DNA of 29,317 nt, from assembly GCA_002441345.1 (NCBI GenBank), contig DJVU01000021.1, positions 1 through 29,317 of the forward strand. Direction: 5' to 3'. Shown here in pieces: positions 15,105-22,975 of this stretch. The first letter of the stretch is position 1. The number at the start of each line of letters is the position of its first letter. A model generated the notes under the pieces. The model was not told where the DNA came from. It worked only from the letters and a program-made list of their open reading frames with translations, and searched no databases. The DNA comes from Bacteroidales bacterium UBA6248 (GTDB taxonomy: Bacteria; Bacteroidota; Bacteroidia; Bacteroidales; Lentimicrobiaceae). The translations under genes were made by a program, and so were the position numbers.

Positions 15105-17024
15105 TTAATAAAATTCTGTAATTTCGGGAGCAGCTATTCCGAACCGGCTGAATCCGGCCTGATCCGGATGGCCGATGCCGAAAATCCACGCATCGTTTCC
15201 GGGCAGATGTGCGGGGTGCCAGGCAAGACTTATCTGAAAAGTTGAAAATGCCAGGTTTTCATTTCTCACCCTTATTCCTGTTCCAAGCGCCGGATAGTAT
15301 CTTTCGCTCAGAATATTTTTAATGTTTGAGGTTACCATTCCTGCTTCAGCAAATCCGAAAAATGCAAACCGGAATCCCAGAAGGTAATACGGTGTAAATA
15401 CAACCGTTTCGATTCGTGCCGTGAGGCGATGGTTGCCACGTTTCGTGTAGTCGCCGAAGGTATTCGAAAACCCGTCTGCCAGGGAAATTCCGTACGAATC
15501 GGTTCGGTTAAATCCGTTTTTCAGATTCAGGCTGGCAAAGTGCCTGAGCCGGAACGATCCGGATTTCCGTATTCCGGAGATGTAGTGAAGTGTAAGTTCC
15601 GTTGCCGAATTGTACAACGCCTGCTTGTCAACAAATGTTCCTGCTGAGGTATGGGCGAAAAGATACCCGGAGCCATTTATGCGTATGCCGGATGAAAAGC
15701 GCATTCCGGTATATACTCCGCTTGTAGTGCCAGTCGTTTCATAACCAAACAACAATCCGGCATGATACCCTGTTGGTATGTCTTCGGTATGCCCGAATCC
15801 GTAAATCATATTATTCAGGTAAAAACCGCTGCGTATCAGCCCTAATTCCGATATCCACCGTTTAAAAACAGGGAAGAGTCTCTGAAGAGAGTCGGTCATT
15901 GCGGGCTTGTTCTGCAGGTTGTACTGAAGATATCGCGCAGTTACCAGTGCCTGCACCCTGTCGGAAGCCGGTGCATGAAACCGGTTTATAATGGTGCTGT
16001 AACCTGCCCAGATATCGGTTTCGCTCTGCAATGGCCTTCCGCCTTTATCGCTTTCCGGGTTAAGGGGCAGATATTGTCGTTGCAGGATTAGTCCGCCACC
16101 AAACCGGATTTCGGGGGAGAAGAACGGCCTGCTGATTTGTAAGCCGGCTCCTTCATTTCCATTTAATCCGGACCAGAAAAGGCCGGCATCGGTAAAGCTG
16201 CCTCCGATATTTCTGAATTTGCCGGCTCCTCCCGATATCTGTATAGCCGGGCGATCTCCGAAATCAAAATGAAACGATTGCTCTGCCTGATATCCGAGAC
16301 CAAGCAGATTCCTGTTGAAAAACCTGAAACGACTGCGCTCCGTATCGATTACTTTCAGGTCGAATCCAACCGGAAAAATGTCCTTTACAATCAGTATAAG
16401 GTCAACACTGTCGGACGCAGATGCAGAGGAAACGGTAAACCGCGCATCTTCAAAAATTGAGGCATCTCTCACTGCCCGTTCGTTATCGGCAAGTGCTACC
16501 GGATCAATAACATCGCCTTCGCGTATCAGCAAATATTTTTTTACAACAGATTCGCGGGTATTGAAATGGATTTTATTGAGAGATCGCTGCATTCGCGTGG
16601 CGGGCTGCAGCAACGGATCGTAAACGGAGGTGCCGAAGGCATCGAGCCGTATAATGCTGACGGACCGGATTACTTTCCCTTTATAAGCCATAAAAGGATT
16701 CGGAGCAGCAAGACCTGCAAGGGAATCGTTAACCGGAGGCGGACTTTTTCTGAATATCAGGGGATGAATATGCTTTAAAAACCAGCCGGTATCTGCCCGG
16801 GACTGCAGGTTGTCGTAAAACTCATCGGAACGGCTGATTTGTTCTCTGCGCTTCAGATAGTCCAGACTGTCGCTTTGCTCTGCCGGTTTCCGTGTTTTTG
16901 TTCCGGGCTCCTGAGCCTGAAGGTTAAAGGGCATTGTAAGAATTACCAGCAGAAGAACATACAGAACCGGCATTACGGAAGAAGGAAAAGCGGAGCAGCT
17001 ATGTTTGAAATGCCCGGAATCCAT
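15105..17024 (-). CDS. Omp85/BamA-TamA-like outer-membrane protein
   Basis: A 639-residue outer-membrane protein. A signal peptide lies around 18-38 (VLYVLLLVILTMPFNLQAQE). One POTRA-like module is visible (about 116-215, IRSVSIIRLDAFG to VDLILIVKD), then a transmembrane beta-barrel of alternating strands runs to the C-terminus, which ends in an aromatic (EFY). Omp85 proteins insert or export proteins across the outer membrane; having only one obvious POTRA suggests a specialised member rather than BamA itself. The frame extends to 17165, but the rplS terminator lies within that extension, so ATG 17024 is preferred; ATG 16973 is also possible and would keep the signal peptide. Substrate unknown. 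Confidence 0.78.
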   Translation of the reverse strand: MDSGHFKHSCSAFPSSVMPVLYVLLLVILTMPFNLQAQEPGTKTRKPAEQSDSLDYLKRREQISRSDEFYDNLQSRADTGWFLKHIHPLIFRKSPPPVNDSLAGLAAPNPFMAYKGKVIRSVSIIRLDAFGTSVYDPLLQPATRMQRSLNKIHFNTRESVVKKYLLIREGDVIDPVALADNERAVRDASIFEDARFTVSSASASDSVDLILIVKDIFPVGFDLKVIDTERSRFRFFNRNLLGLGYQAEQSFHFDFGDRPAIQISGGAGKFRNIGGSFTDAGLFWSGLNGNEGAGLQISRPFFSPEIRFGGGLILQRQYLPLNPESDKGGRPLQSETDIWAGYSTIINRFHAPASDRVQALVTARYLQYNLQNKPAMTDSLQRLFPVFKRWISELGLIRSGFYLNNMIYGFGHTEDIPTGYHAGLLFGYETTGTTSGVYTGMRFSSGIRINGSGYLFAHTSAGTFVDKQALYNSATELTLHYISGIRKSGSFRLRHFASLNLKNGFNRTDSYGISLADGFSNTFGDYTKRGNHRLTARIETVVFTPYYLLGFRFAFFGFAEAGMVTSNIKNILSERYYPALGTGIRVRNENLAFSTFQISLAWHPAHLPGNDAWIFGIGHPDQAGFSRFGIAAPEITEFY

Positions 17025-17125
17025 AGGGAATTGAGGAGATTGAATCAGGATATAAAGATACTGGTAAAATCCGGATAAAGGAATGGGAGGGAAGCAGTAT
17101 CTGATCTGGCTGAACGGAATCAACG

Positions 17126-17155
17126 CAAAAAAGCCTGCTTTTGACGGCAGGCTTT
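17126..17155 (-). terminator. Intrinsic terminator of rplS
   Basis: AAAGCCTGC (17130-17138) and GCAGGCTTT (17147-17155) form a perfect 9-bp stem with an 8-nt loop. Read on the minus strand it is followed by a run of T (plus-strand A 17127-17132). It sits 25 bp beyond the rplS stop. Confidence 0.85.
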
Positions 17156-17179
17156 CTTTCAACACTTATGAAAACAATG

Positions 17180-17536
17180 TTAAACCCTTTTTTCTTTAAT
17201 TCTGGCCTTTTTACCTTTGAGTTCACGGAGGTAGAAGATGCGGGCCCTGCGGACAACGCCGCGTTTGTTCACGTCAATTTTGTCGATAAAGGGTGATGCA
17301 GTGGGAAAAATCCTCTCCACACCAGTATTTCCTGATACTTTACGAACGGTGAAAGTTTCTGTAACTCCGCTTCCTGTACGCTGCAGTACAACGCCCTGGA
17401 ACTGCTGTATCCTCTCCTTATCACCTTCCTTGATTTTATAGTGAACGGTAACGGTATCGCCGGCCTTAAAGCTCGGGAACTCCTTCATTTGAACGAAGTT
17501 ATCCTCGACAAACTTCACTAATTCGTTCTTGCTCAT
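17180..17536 (-). CDS. rplS: 50S ribosomal protein L19
   Basis: A 118-residue bacterial ribosomal protein L19, at the interface between the 30S and 50S subunits. Hallmarks are FKAGDTVTVHYKIKEGDKER, IQQFQGVVLQRTGSG, ETFTVRKVSGNTGVERIFP and RRARIFYLRELKGKKARIKE. Length is normal (115-120). It has a full Bacteroidota promoter upstream and an intrinsic terminator downstream, so it is a single-gene unit. In many bacteria it sits in an rpsP-rimM-trmD-rplS operon; here trmD is on the same strand about 1.7 kb upstream, but the oppositely oriented cstA lies between them. Confidence 0.98.
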   Translation of the reverse strand: MSKNELVKFVEDNFVQMKEFPSFKAGDTVTVHYKIKEGDKERIQQFQGVVLQRTGSGVTETFTVRKVSGNTGVERIFPTASPFIDKIDVNKRGVVRRARIFYLRELKGKKARIKEKRV

Positions 17537-17577
17537 TATTTTAGGTATTTAATTGTTGCCTTTCTGAAAAATGAGTG

Positions 17578-17609
17578 CAAATATACGGCATTTTATTTTT
17601 AATATCCAA
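17578..17609 (-). promoter_or_regulatory. Predicted promoter for rplS
   Basis: On the minus strand TTG (17607-17609) and TATATTTG (17578-17585) are 21 bp apart, a full match to the Bacteroidota TTG / TAnnTTTG promoter. The leader before ATG 17536 is about 35 nt. Confidence 0.7.
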
Positions 17610-17771
17610 GTCCGTTTTGAAATTAATTGTCAGATTTGACGGACTTTGTATAACCAGGCCTGATTTTTTGCAGAAATCCAAAATAAATCAGGAGGAAAGT
17701 GGAAAAATTTCCCTGCAAAGGTTATAATTTTATCCCCTGCTAACGGAGACTAACAAAATTGCGGGTCAGCT

Positions 17772-19226
17772 ATGCTTACCTTTCTGCTCTCGATTGCTGC
17801 ACTGATAGCAGGATACTTCATTTACGGACGAATTACTGAAAAACTATTCGGAATCGATCCCGGCCGTCCAACCCCGGCCATTACCATGAACGATGGCGTG
17901 GATTATGTACCCATGGGCTGGGGAAAGATTTTTCTGATTCAGTTTCTGAATATCGCCGGCCTCGGACCAATTTTCGGTGCAATCGCCGGTGCAATGTGGG
18001 GGCCGGTGGCATTCATCTGGATTGTATTTGGATGCATCTTTGCCGGGGCCGTTCACGATTTCTTCTCCGGTATGTTATCGGTAAGACATCAGGGGAAAAG
18101 CATCCCGGAGATTGTAGGAATGTACCTTGGAGACGGATTCCGGCAGTTTATGCGGATTTTTACAATACTTCTTATGATTCTGGTCGGGGCGGTTTTTGTT
18201 GTAGGCCCTGCCGGCATTCTTAACGGACTCGTGTCGTTCGGACTTCCGGTGTGGTCCGGAATTATCTTTGCATATTATATTTTTGCAACCCTGCTGCCAG
18301 TCGATAAAATTATCGGACGCATTTACCCCGTTTTTGGCATTTCCATGCTCTTTATGGCAGCAGGTATTCTGGGTGGTTTGGTTTTGGGAGATTATACCGT
18401 GCCGGAAGTCATTCCATACGGTTTTACCAATATGCACCATAATGCCGGGAAATTCCCGGTCTTCCCAATGCTTTTTGTGACAATTGCATGCGGTGCCATT
18501 TCCGGATTCCATTCCACACAGTCGCCTTTGATGGCACGGTGCATTACCAGCGAACGAATGGGCAGAAGGGTGTTTTATGGTGCCATGATAGCAGAAGGTG
18601 TTGTTGCTCTGATATGGGCAGCTGCCGGTATGGCCTTTTTCGGAGGCGTTGGTGGGCTCAACGAAATAATGGCAGCCCATAAAGGAAATGCAGCATGGGT
18701 CGTGGATGTGATTTCCAGATCCCTGCTGGGGAAGGTTGGTGGCATACTGGCGCTTCTGGGGGTTGTGGCAGCCCCTGTTACTTCCGGCGATACCGCTTTC
18801 AGAAGTGCACGACTGATAATTGCCGATTTTATGAATTACAATCAGGGCAAGGTAAAGAACCGGCTGCTGTTAACCCTTCCGCTTTTTGCTGCCGGATATG
18901 CCATTACCCGTATCGATTTCGCAATAATATGGAGATATATGGCATGGTCGAACCAAACCCTGGCAACCATCGTGCTGTGGGCTGTTACCATTTATCTGGT
19001 CAATGAGCACAAACCTTTCTGGATTACGCTGGTACCATCCGTATTTATGACTTCGGTAATCACGACCTATATACTTGCAGCACCCGAAGGATTACAGCTT
19101 TCTGCCGGGATCTCCTGCTGGACAGGTTGTATTTTGACCCTGCTGATCTCGGGCTGGTTTTTTACCTATGCCCGGAAAACAAGGCATAATGCACCAAATG
19201 CCATTCAGGGCAGAATTTACGGTTGA
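17772..19226 (+). CDS. cstA: Carbon starvation protein CstA-type transporter
   Basis: A 484-residue polytopic inner-membrane protein of the CstA family, with about 11 to 13 hydrophobic segments. CstA and its relative BtsT take up peptides or pyruvate; the E. coli proteins are about 700 residues, while this shorter form lacks the long C-terminal extension, as in many anaerobes. Family stretches are FLNIAGLGPIFGAIAGAMWGP, VHDFFSGMLSVRHQGKSIPE and FHSTQSPLMARC, and AAPVTSGDTAFRSARLI near residue 335. There is no clear TAnnTTTG element upstream; a 12-bp inverted repeat GGAAAAATTTCC is at 17701-17712. It converges on trmD with 22 bp between stops. Whether it carries pyruvate or peptides cannot be told. 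Confidence 0.95.
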   Translation: MLTFLLSIAALIAGYFIYGRITEKLFGIDPGRPTPAITMNDGVDYVPMGWGKIFLIQFLNIAGLGPIFGAIAGAMWGPVAFIWIVFGCIFAGAVHDFFSGMLSVRHQGKSIPEIVGMYLGDGFRQFMRIFTILLMILVGAVFVVGPAGILNGLVSFGLPVWSGIIFAYYIFATLLPVDKIIGRIYPVFGISMLFMAAGILGGLVLGDYTVPEVIPYGFTNMHHNAGKFPVFPMLFVTIACGAISGFHSTQSPLMARCITSERMGRRVFYGAMIAEGVVALIWAAAGMAFFGGVGGLNEIMAAHKGNAAWVVDVISRSLLGKVGGILALLGVVAAPVTSGDTAFRSARLIIADFMNYNQGKVKNRLLLTLPLFAAGYAITRIDFAIIWRYMAWSNQTLATIVLWAVTIYLVNEHKPFWITLVPSVFMTSVITTYILAAPEGLQLSAGISCWTGCILTLLISGWFFTYARKTRHNAPNAIQGRIYG

Positions 19227-19248
19227 TTTGCCAGTAGGTACGATTGTC

Positions 19249-19926
19249 TTACTCGGTTAGAAGGCCGGGGCGCCTTTTTCTGGTTCGTTCCAGTGCCTGG
19301 CGGTAATTCCAGTCTTTAATTTCCTTCTCGTTGCCCGATAACAGAACGTCGGGAACCTTCCAGCCTTTGTAATCGGAAGGACGCGTATAAACCGGCGGAC
19401 TCAGCAGTCCGTCCTGAAATGAGTCGGAAAGAGCCGAGGTTTCATCGCCCAATACTCCGGGAATTAAACGGATGATGCTGTCGGTAAGTACTGCGGCAGC
19501 CAGCTCCCCGCCGGAAAGAACGTAATCGCCAATCGATATTTCCCTGGTTATGTAATGTTCGCGCAAGCGCTCATCAATGCCTTTGTAATGCCCGCATAAA
19601 AGGATAATGTTGCCATGCAGACTTAACTGGTTTGCAATACCCTGGCTCAGAATTTCTCCGTCAGGTGTCAGGAATATTATCTCATCGTAGGTTCGTTCTG
19701 CTTTTAGTTTATCAATGAGGTCAGCTATCGGTTGCACCATCATTACCATCCCGGCACTTCCGCCAAATACATAGTCGTCGACCTTTCGGTGCTTGCTGGT
19801 GGCGTAATCGCGGATGTCGTGGATGTGAATTTCTGCAAATCCGCGTGCTATCGCCCGCTTAATGATCGACTCCGTGAACGGGCCTTCAAACATTGCAGGA
19901 AATATGGTAAGTATGTCGATGCGCAT
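19249..19926 (-). CDS. trmD: tRNA (guanine-N1)-methyltransferase TrmD
   Basis: A 225-residue SPOUT-class methyltransferase that makes m1G37 in tRNAs, preventing +1 frameshifting. It starts MRIDILTIFPAMFEGPF as in the family. The trefoil-knot SAM site is shown by LLCGHYKGIDERLREHY and EISIGDYVLSGGELAA, with SDSFQDGLLSPPVYTRP beyond it, including the catalytic-aspartate segment. The open frame continues upstream, but ATG 19926 aligns with the family and lies just behind a -7 element. It is on its own rather than in the usual operon with rpsP, rimM and rplS. Confidence 0.98.
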   Translation of the reverse strand: MRIDILTIFPAMFEGPFTESIIKRAIARGFAEIHIHDIRDYATSKHRKVDDYVFGGSAGMVMMVQPIADLIDKLKAERTYDEIIFLTPDGEILSQGIANQLSLHGNIILLCGHYKGIDERLREHYITREISIGDYVLSGGELAAAVLTDSIIRLIPGVLGDETSALSDSFQDGLLSPPVYTRPSDYKGWKVPDVLLSGNEKEIKDWNYRQALERTRKRRPGLLTE

Positions 19927-19942
19927 CGCATGGAATTTTCTG

Positions 19943-19950
19943 CAAAAATA
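19943..19950 (-). promoter_or_regulatory. Predicted -7 element for trmD
   Basis: TATTTTTG on the minus strand matches TAnnTTTG, 16 bp before the ATG at 19926. Confidence 0.45.
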
Positions 19951-20097
19951 AACTTTACGCGGAATTAAAGGTTGTTTATGGCCGACTGAAAATTGCCCGA
20001 ATGTAACCATGCGGGTTTTGATGAAATGTCTGAACCGGTCCTTTCGTTCTCTTTCGGGGATACTGCCTGACCAGGGTGCACGAGGCGACAAATTGAC

Positions 20098-20105
20098 TAC
20101 TTTTG
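20098..20105 (+). promoter_or_regulatory. Predicted -7 element for the SBF-like transporter
   Basis: TACTTTTG matches TAnnTTTG. It overlaps the TTG at 20103 that would otherwise serve as a start, so translation more likely begins at ATG 20175. Confidence 0.45.
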
Positions 20106-20174
20106 AACTTTCATGCCGGCTCGAAAAAACTCTTAGCCGAATCGGATGCAACATCAGCGAAAGCAAAACAAATA

Positions 20175-21182
20175 ATGAAACAGGGACTGGTAGTCAGGAT
20201 TCGCAGGGCGATGCCCGACTGGTTTACACCTGCACTCCTGCTGATGATTGTTATGGCATGGCTGTATCCCGGACCCGGCCTTGCTTCCGGTTCGTTTTCG
20301 CTGAAATCGCTCGGCAATTACGGCATTTCTGTAATTTTCTTTCTTTACGGACTGAGGCTGAGTTTCTTTCAGATGGTGAAAAGCGTCAGTCACTGGCGGT
20401 TGCACCTGGTTATCCAGTCGGTTACATTTCTGCTGTTTCCACTCCTTTTATTACTGGTTAAAGGAATGTTCAGCACTACACCATATCAGGAGTTGTGGAT
20501 GGGTGTTTTCTTCCTGGCCGCATTGCCGTCAACGGTTTCATCCGCAGTGGTTATGGTGTCGCTGGCTGGCGGGAATGTGCCCGGAGCTGTATTTAATGCA
20601 ACCGTTTCGAGTATGGCCGGTATCATTATTACCCCGCTGTGGATGGGAGCAGTAACGGAGACGGGAGGTGGTGACGGAAGTTTTGCACCCGTTGTGGCCA
20701 GGCTGGGGTATCAAATTCTGGTACCGCTGGTATTGGGGATACTCCTGCATTCCCGGCTGGGAGGCCCGGCCATCAGATACAAGAACTTTACCCGCTATTT
20801 CGATCAGTCTGTTATTCTGATAATAGTCTATACATCATTCAGTTCCTCATTTAACAACGGCAGCTTCGAGGGGTTCGGACCAGAGGTGATTCTGACGCTT
20901 TTACTGGCTTTGCTGGGGCTGTTTTTACTGATAAACGTGGCTCTTTTTGCTTTCGTGCGGTTGCTGCGACTGCCCCGGGAGGACATGATTACGGCTTTGT
21001 TCTGCGGATCTACCAAATCGCTGATGCACGGCAGCGTGATGGCTCGTGTACTGTTTAACGGTGCAGCATCGGGAGGAGTTATGCTGTTGCCCGTGCTGCT
21101 TTATCATGCTATGCAGCTTGCCATTACCGGAGTGATGTCGCAGCGTTTTGCAGCTGACCGGAAATTGACCGGGGAAAAATAA
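20175..21182 (+). CDS. Bile acid:sodium symporter-like (SBF-like) transporter
   Basis: A 335-residue membrane protein with about ten hydrophobic helices, of the SBF-like group (YfeH type) in the bile/arsenite/riboflavin transporter superfamily. Typical segments are WFTPALLLMIVMAWLYPGPG, GISVIFFLYGLRLSF, FFLAALPSTVSSAVVMVSLAGGN with the discontinuous-helix signature PSTVSSAV, and FCGSTKSLMHGSVMA near the C-terminus. Such transporters are sodium-coupled and carry organic anions; the true substrate here is unknown. ATG 20175 is chosen over an in-frame TTG at 20103. The stop codon is directly followed by the stop of the opposite-strand neighbour. The trmD gene is divergent from it. Confidence 0.88.
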   Translation: MKQGLVVRIRRAMPDWFTPALLLMIVMAWLYPGPGLASGSFSLKSLGNYGISVIFFLYGLRLSFFQMVKSVSHWRLHLVIQSVTFLLFPLLLLLVKGMFSTTPYQELWMGVFFLAALPSTVSSAVVMVSLAGGNVPGAVFNATVSSMAGIIITPLWMGAVTETGGGDGSFAPVVARLGYQILVPLVLGILLHSRLGGPAIRYKNFTRYFDQSVILIIVYTSFSSSFNNGSFEGFGPEVILTLLLALLGLFLLINVALFAFVRLLRLPREDMITALFCGSTKSLMHGSVMARVLFNGAASGGVMLLPVLLYHAMQLAITGVMSQRFAADRKLTGEK

Positions 21183-21602
21183 TTACAATTCGCCGGCAAA
21201 AACCGGCAAGGGCCCCCTTGCTCCGGAAAGAGTATTGCAGATACCGGTAATCCACGCTATTGCTTCCGGAATAGAACAAAAAAGCCTGAGTTCTGTTACC
21301 GCCGGATACACAGTGTATTTAAGTGCGGGAATCGCTGCCGTATTATTCGAAACAATCGCCATGCGCCTGACGCCTAATTGGTTGAACTGTGGATATATGT
21401 AATTGAAAAACCAGTTGTTTAGTTTTTCCATGTGCGGAGCACTGAGAGCGGGAACAGTCATTACGATGTTCTCTGCTCCGCATATTTCAGTGCTCTTCAG
21501 TAAATTAAAAAATAATGGAATCTGTGAGGTGTACGACTCGGTTTGTGAAATTACCTGCTTGCTGATTAGTAGACGGTAGTTGCTCAGATATTCCAGTTTC
21601 AT
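21183..21602 (-). CDS. Small STAS/SpoIIAA-like domain protein
   Basis: A 139-residue soluble protein with mixed alpha/beta pattern and no signal peptide. The C-terminal half, RRMAIVSNNTAAIPALKYTVYP then ELRLFCSIPEAIAWI, resembles the last strand and helix of SpoIIAA-like (STAS/SEC14-like) proteins, in which a strand ending in a phenylalanine or similar precedes an EAxxWL helix. The first part (YRLLISKQVISQTESYTSQI) is less typical. Function unknown; several Bacteroidota encode similar orphans. Its stop codon abuts that of the SBF-like gene. It has its own -7 element. Confidence 0.55.
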   Translation of the reverse strand: MKLEYLSNYRLLISKQVISQTESYTSQIPLFFNLLKSTEICGAENIVMTVPALSAPHMEKLNNWFFNYIYPQFNQLGVRRMAIVSNNTAAIPALKYTVYPAVTELRLFCSIPEAIAWITGICNTLSGARGPLPVFAGEL

Positions 21603-21640
21603 GATAGTTCCGGTTATGAGTTACGTTTAGATTCAGTCCG

Positions 21641-21648
21641 CAAAATTA
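21641..21648 (-). promoter_or_regulatory. Predicted -7 element for the STAS-like gene
   Basis: TAATTTTG on the minus strand fits TAnnTTTG, 38 bp before ATG 21602. The 130 bp beyond it are very AT-rich with no gene. Confidence 0.45.
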
Positions 21649-21778
21649 CCAAATAATGTAAATATATTAACTTGTGATGATAAAAAAATATTTTTACCTG
21701 GCATTATATTTTTAATATATTGAAATACAGAGGTATAATAGGAGGTGTGACAAATCGTTTATGTAAAATAAATTAACG

Positions 21779-22798
21779 TCAGGCTGTTATTCTGACTACA
21801 ATTTTGCCTTGCAAACTTCCATTGATCATTGCGCTGAGGGCAGAAGGAACATCGTGCAGAGGTACTATTCTGATCATTTCGTCAAGGCAATCGGGTTTAA
21901 GGGTATTTGAAATAAGGTTCCATAATTCGAGTCGCCTTTCCATGGGCGTTTCGGCGGCGGCGATGCCTGTCAGCCTTACAGCCCTGAGGATAAACGGAAA
22001 AACAGGTACTTCCAGTTTTGATGAGGCAATCATTCCGCAATTAGCAACTATACCGCGTTCGGCAGTAGAGAGCAGTACGGTTGAAAGCGTATTTCCACCT
22101 ACCGTGTCGAGGGCGGCATGCCATCGCACCGGCAGCAGACCCTTACCGGATGTGTCGTTAAGATCTTCTCTTCCAATAATCTCTGAGGCGCCGATACGGT
22201 GAAGGAATTCAGCAGCTTCCGGCTTTCCTGTGGATGCAGTTACCATGAAACCGGCTTTCGAGAGCATGGCAACGGCCATGGAGCCGACTGCACCGCTGGC
22301 TCCGCTGACAAGTACCCTGCTTTTTTCGGGGTCGGTACCGTGATTTATAAATTCAAAGATGGCACTGGCAGCCGTAAAACCGGAGGTGCCTATTGCCATG
22401 CATTCCTGCAGAGTCAGATTATCCGGCTTCCTGACTGCCCACTCCGGGGGAACGCAGATGTAAGCGGCGAGCCCTCCGCTGGTATTCATACCCAGGTCGT
22501 ATCCGGTTACAATAACTTCATCTCCGCTTCGAAAACGGTCGGTGTCGGAATGTACAACAACTCCGGCAGCATCAATTCCGGGAGTATGCGGATATTTCCG
22601 GGTAATGCCCTTGTGTCCGGACGCCGAAAGAGCATCCTTGTAGTTCAGGCCGGAATAATTTACTTTAACAAGCAGGCCGTGTTCCGGCAATTCGTCAAAA
22701 CGCTTCCTGCCGATACGGGAAATGAATTTGCCATGCTCGTCCTGCTCAACAATAAGAGCCTCAAAAGTTTCACTTCCGTTGATTCCGGACTGTTTCAT
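21779..22798 (-). CDS. YhdH/YhfP-family NADPH-dependent oxidoreductase
   Basis: A 339-residue medium-chain dehydrogenase/reductase of the YhdH/AcuI branch, which includes acrylyl-CoA reductases. It lacks the zinc ligands of alcohol dehydrogenases. Signatures are YSGLNYKDALSASG, GIDAAGVVVHSD, the nucleotide loop VSGASGAVGSMAVAM, and IGTSGFTAA. The fold would be a GroES-like domain (N- and C-terminal) plus a Rossmann domain (about 135-270). It is probably soluble and reduces enoyl or acrylyl thioesters or quinone-like substrates. The divergent neighbour is a CoA-transferase family gene, which fits a role in acyl-CoA metabolism. ATG 22798 is used; the frame extends upstream over the promoter. 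Confidence 0.93.
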   Translation of the reverse strand: MKQSGINGSETFEALIVEQDEHGKFISRIGRKRFDELPEHGLLVKVNYSGLNYKDALSASGHKGITRKYPHTPGIDAAGVVVHSDTDRFRSGDEVIVTGYDLGMNTSGGLAAYICVPPEWAVRKPDNLTLQECMAIGTSGFTAASAIFEFINHGTDPEKSRVLVSGASGAVGSMAVAMLSKAGFMVTASTGKPEAAEFLHRIGASEIIGREDLNDTSGKGLLPVRWHAALDTVGGNTLSTVLLSTAERGIVANCGMIASSKLEVPVFPFILRAVRLTGIAAAETPMERRLELWNLISNTLKPDCLDEMIRIVPLHDVPSALSAMINGSLQGKIVVRITA

Positions 22799-22856
22799 AA
22801 TAATTTGATATACAATAATGTAGATTGATAGATGTGTTTTGCTTTCGAACAAATGC

Positions 22857-22864
22857 CAAATTTA
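22857..22864 (-). promoter_or_regulatory. Predicted -7 element for the YhdH-family gene
   Basis: TAAATTTG on the minus strand, 59 bp before ATG 22798. It is only 6 bp from the -7 element of the divergent CoA-transferase gene. Confidence 0.45.
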
Positions 22865-22870
22865 AATTTA

Positions 22871-22878
22871 TACATTTG
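22871..22878 (+). promoter_or_regulatory. Predicted -7 element for the CoA-transferase gene
   Basis: TACATTTG, a TAnnTTTG match, giving a leader of about 90 nt before ATG 22976. It is back-to-back with the opposite-strand -7 element (22857-22864). Confidence 0.5.
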
Positions 22879-22975
22879 CTGCGAAATCCGGGTGCAAAGA
22901 TGGAGTATTTTATTCTATCTGTTATTAACCATGCGTCCGGGATTTTGTGCTGATTTGTTAAAAAAAAACTCAGAT

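Noticed and set aside
17025..17165. Upstream extension of the Omp85-like reading frame
   Set aside because: It overlaps the rplS terminator, and the signal peptide lies further downstream.
18075..18680. Minus-strand open frame of 201 codons within cstA
   Set aside because: Composition is His/Cys/Asn-rich, as expected from reverse-reading membrane-protein codons; antisense to a clear transporter.
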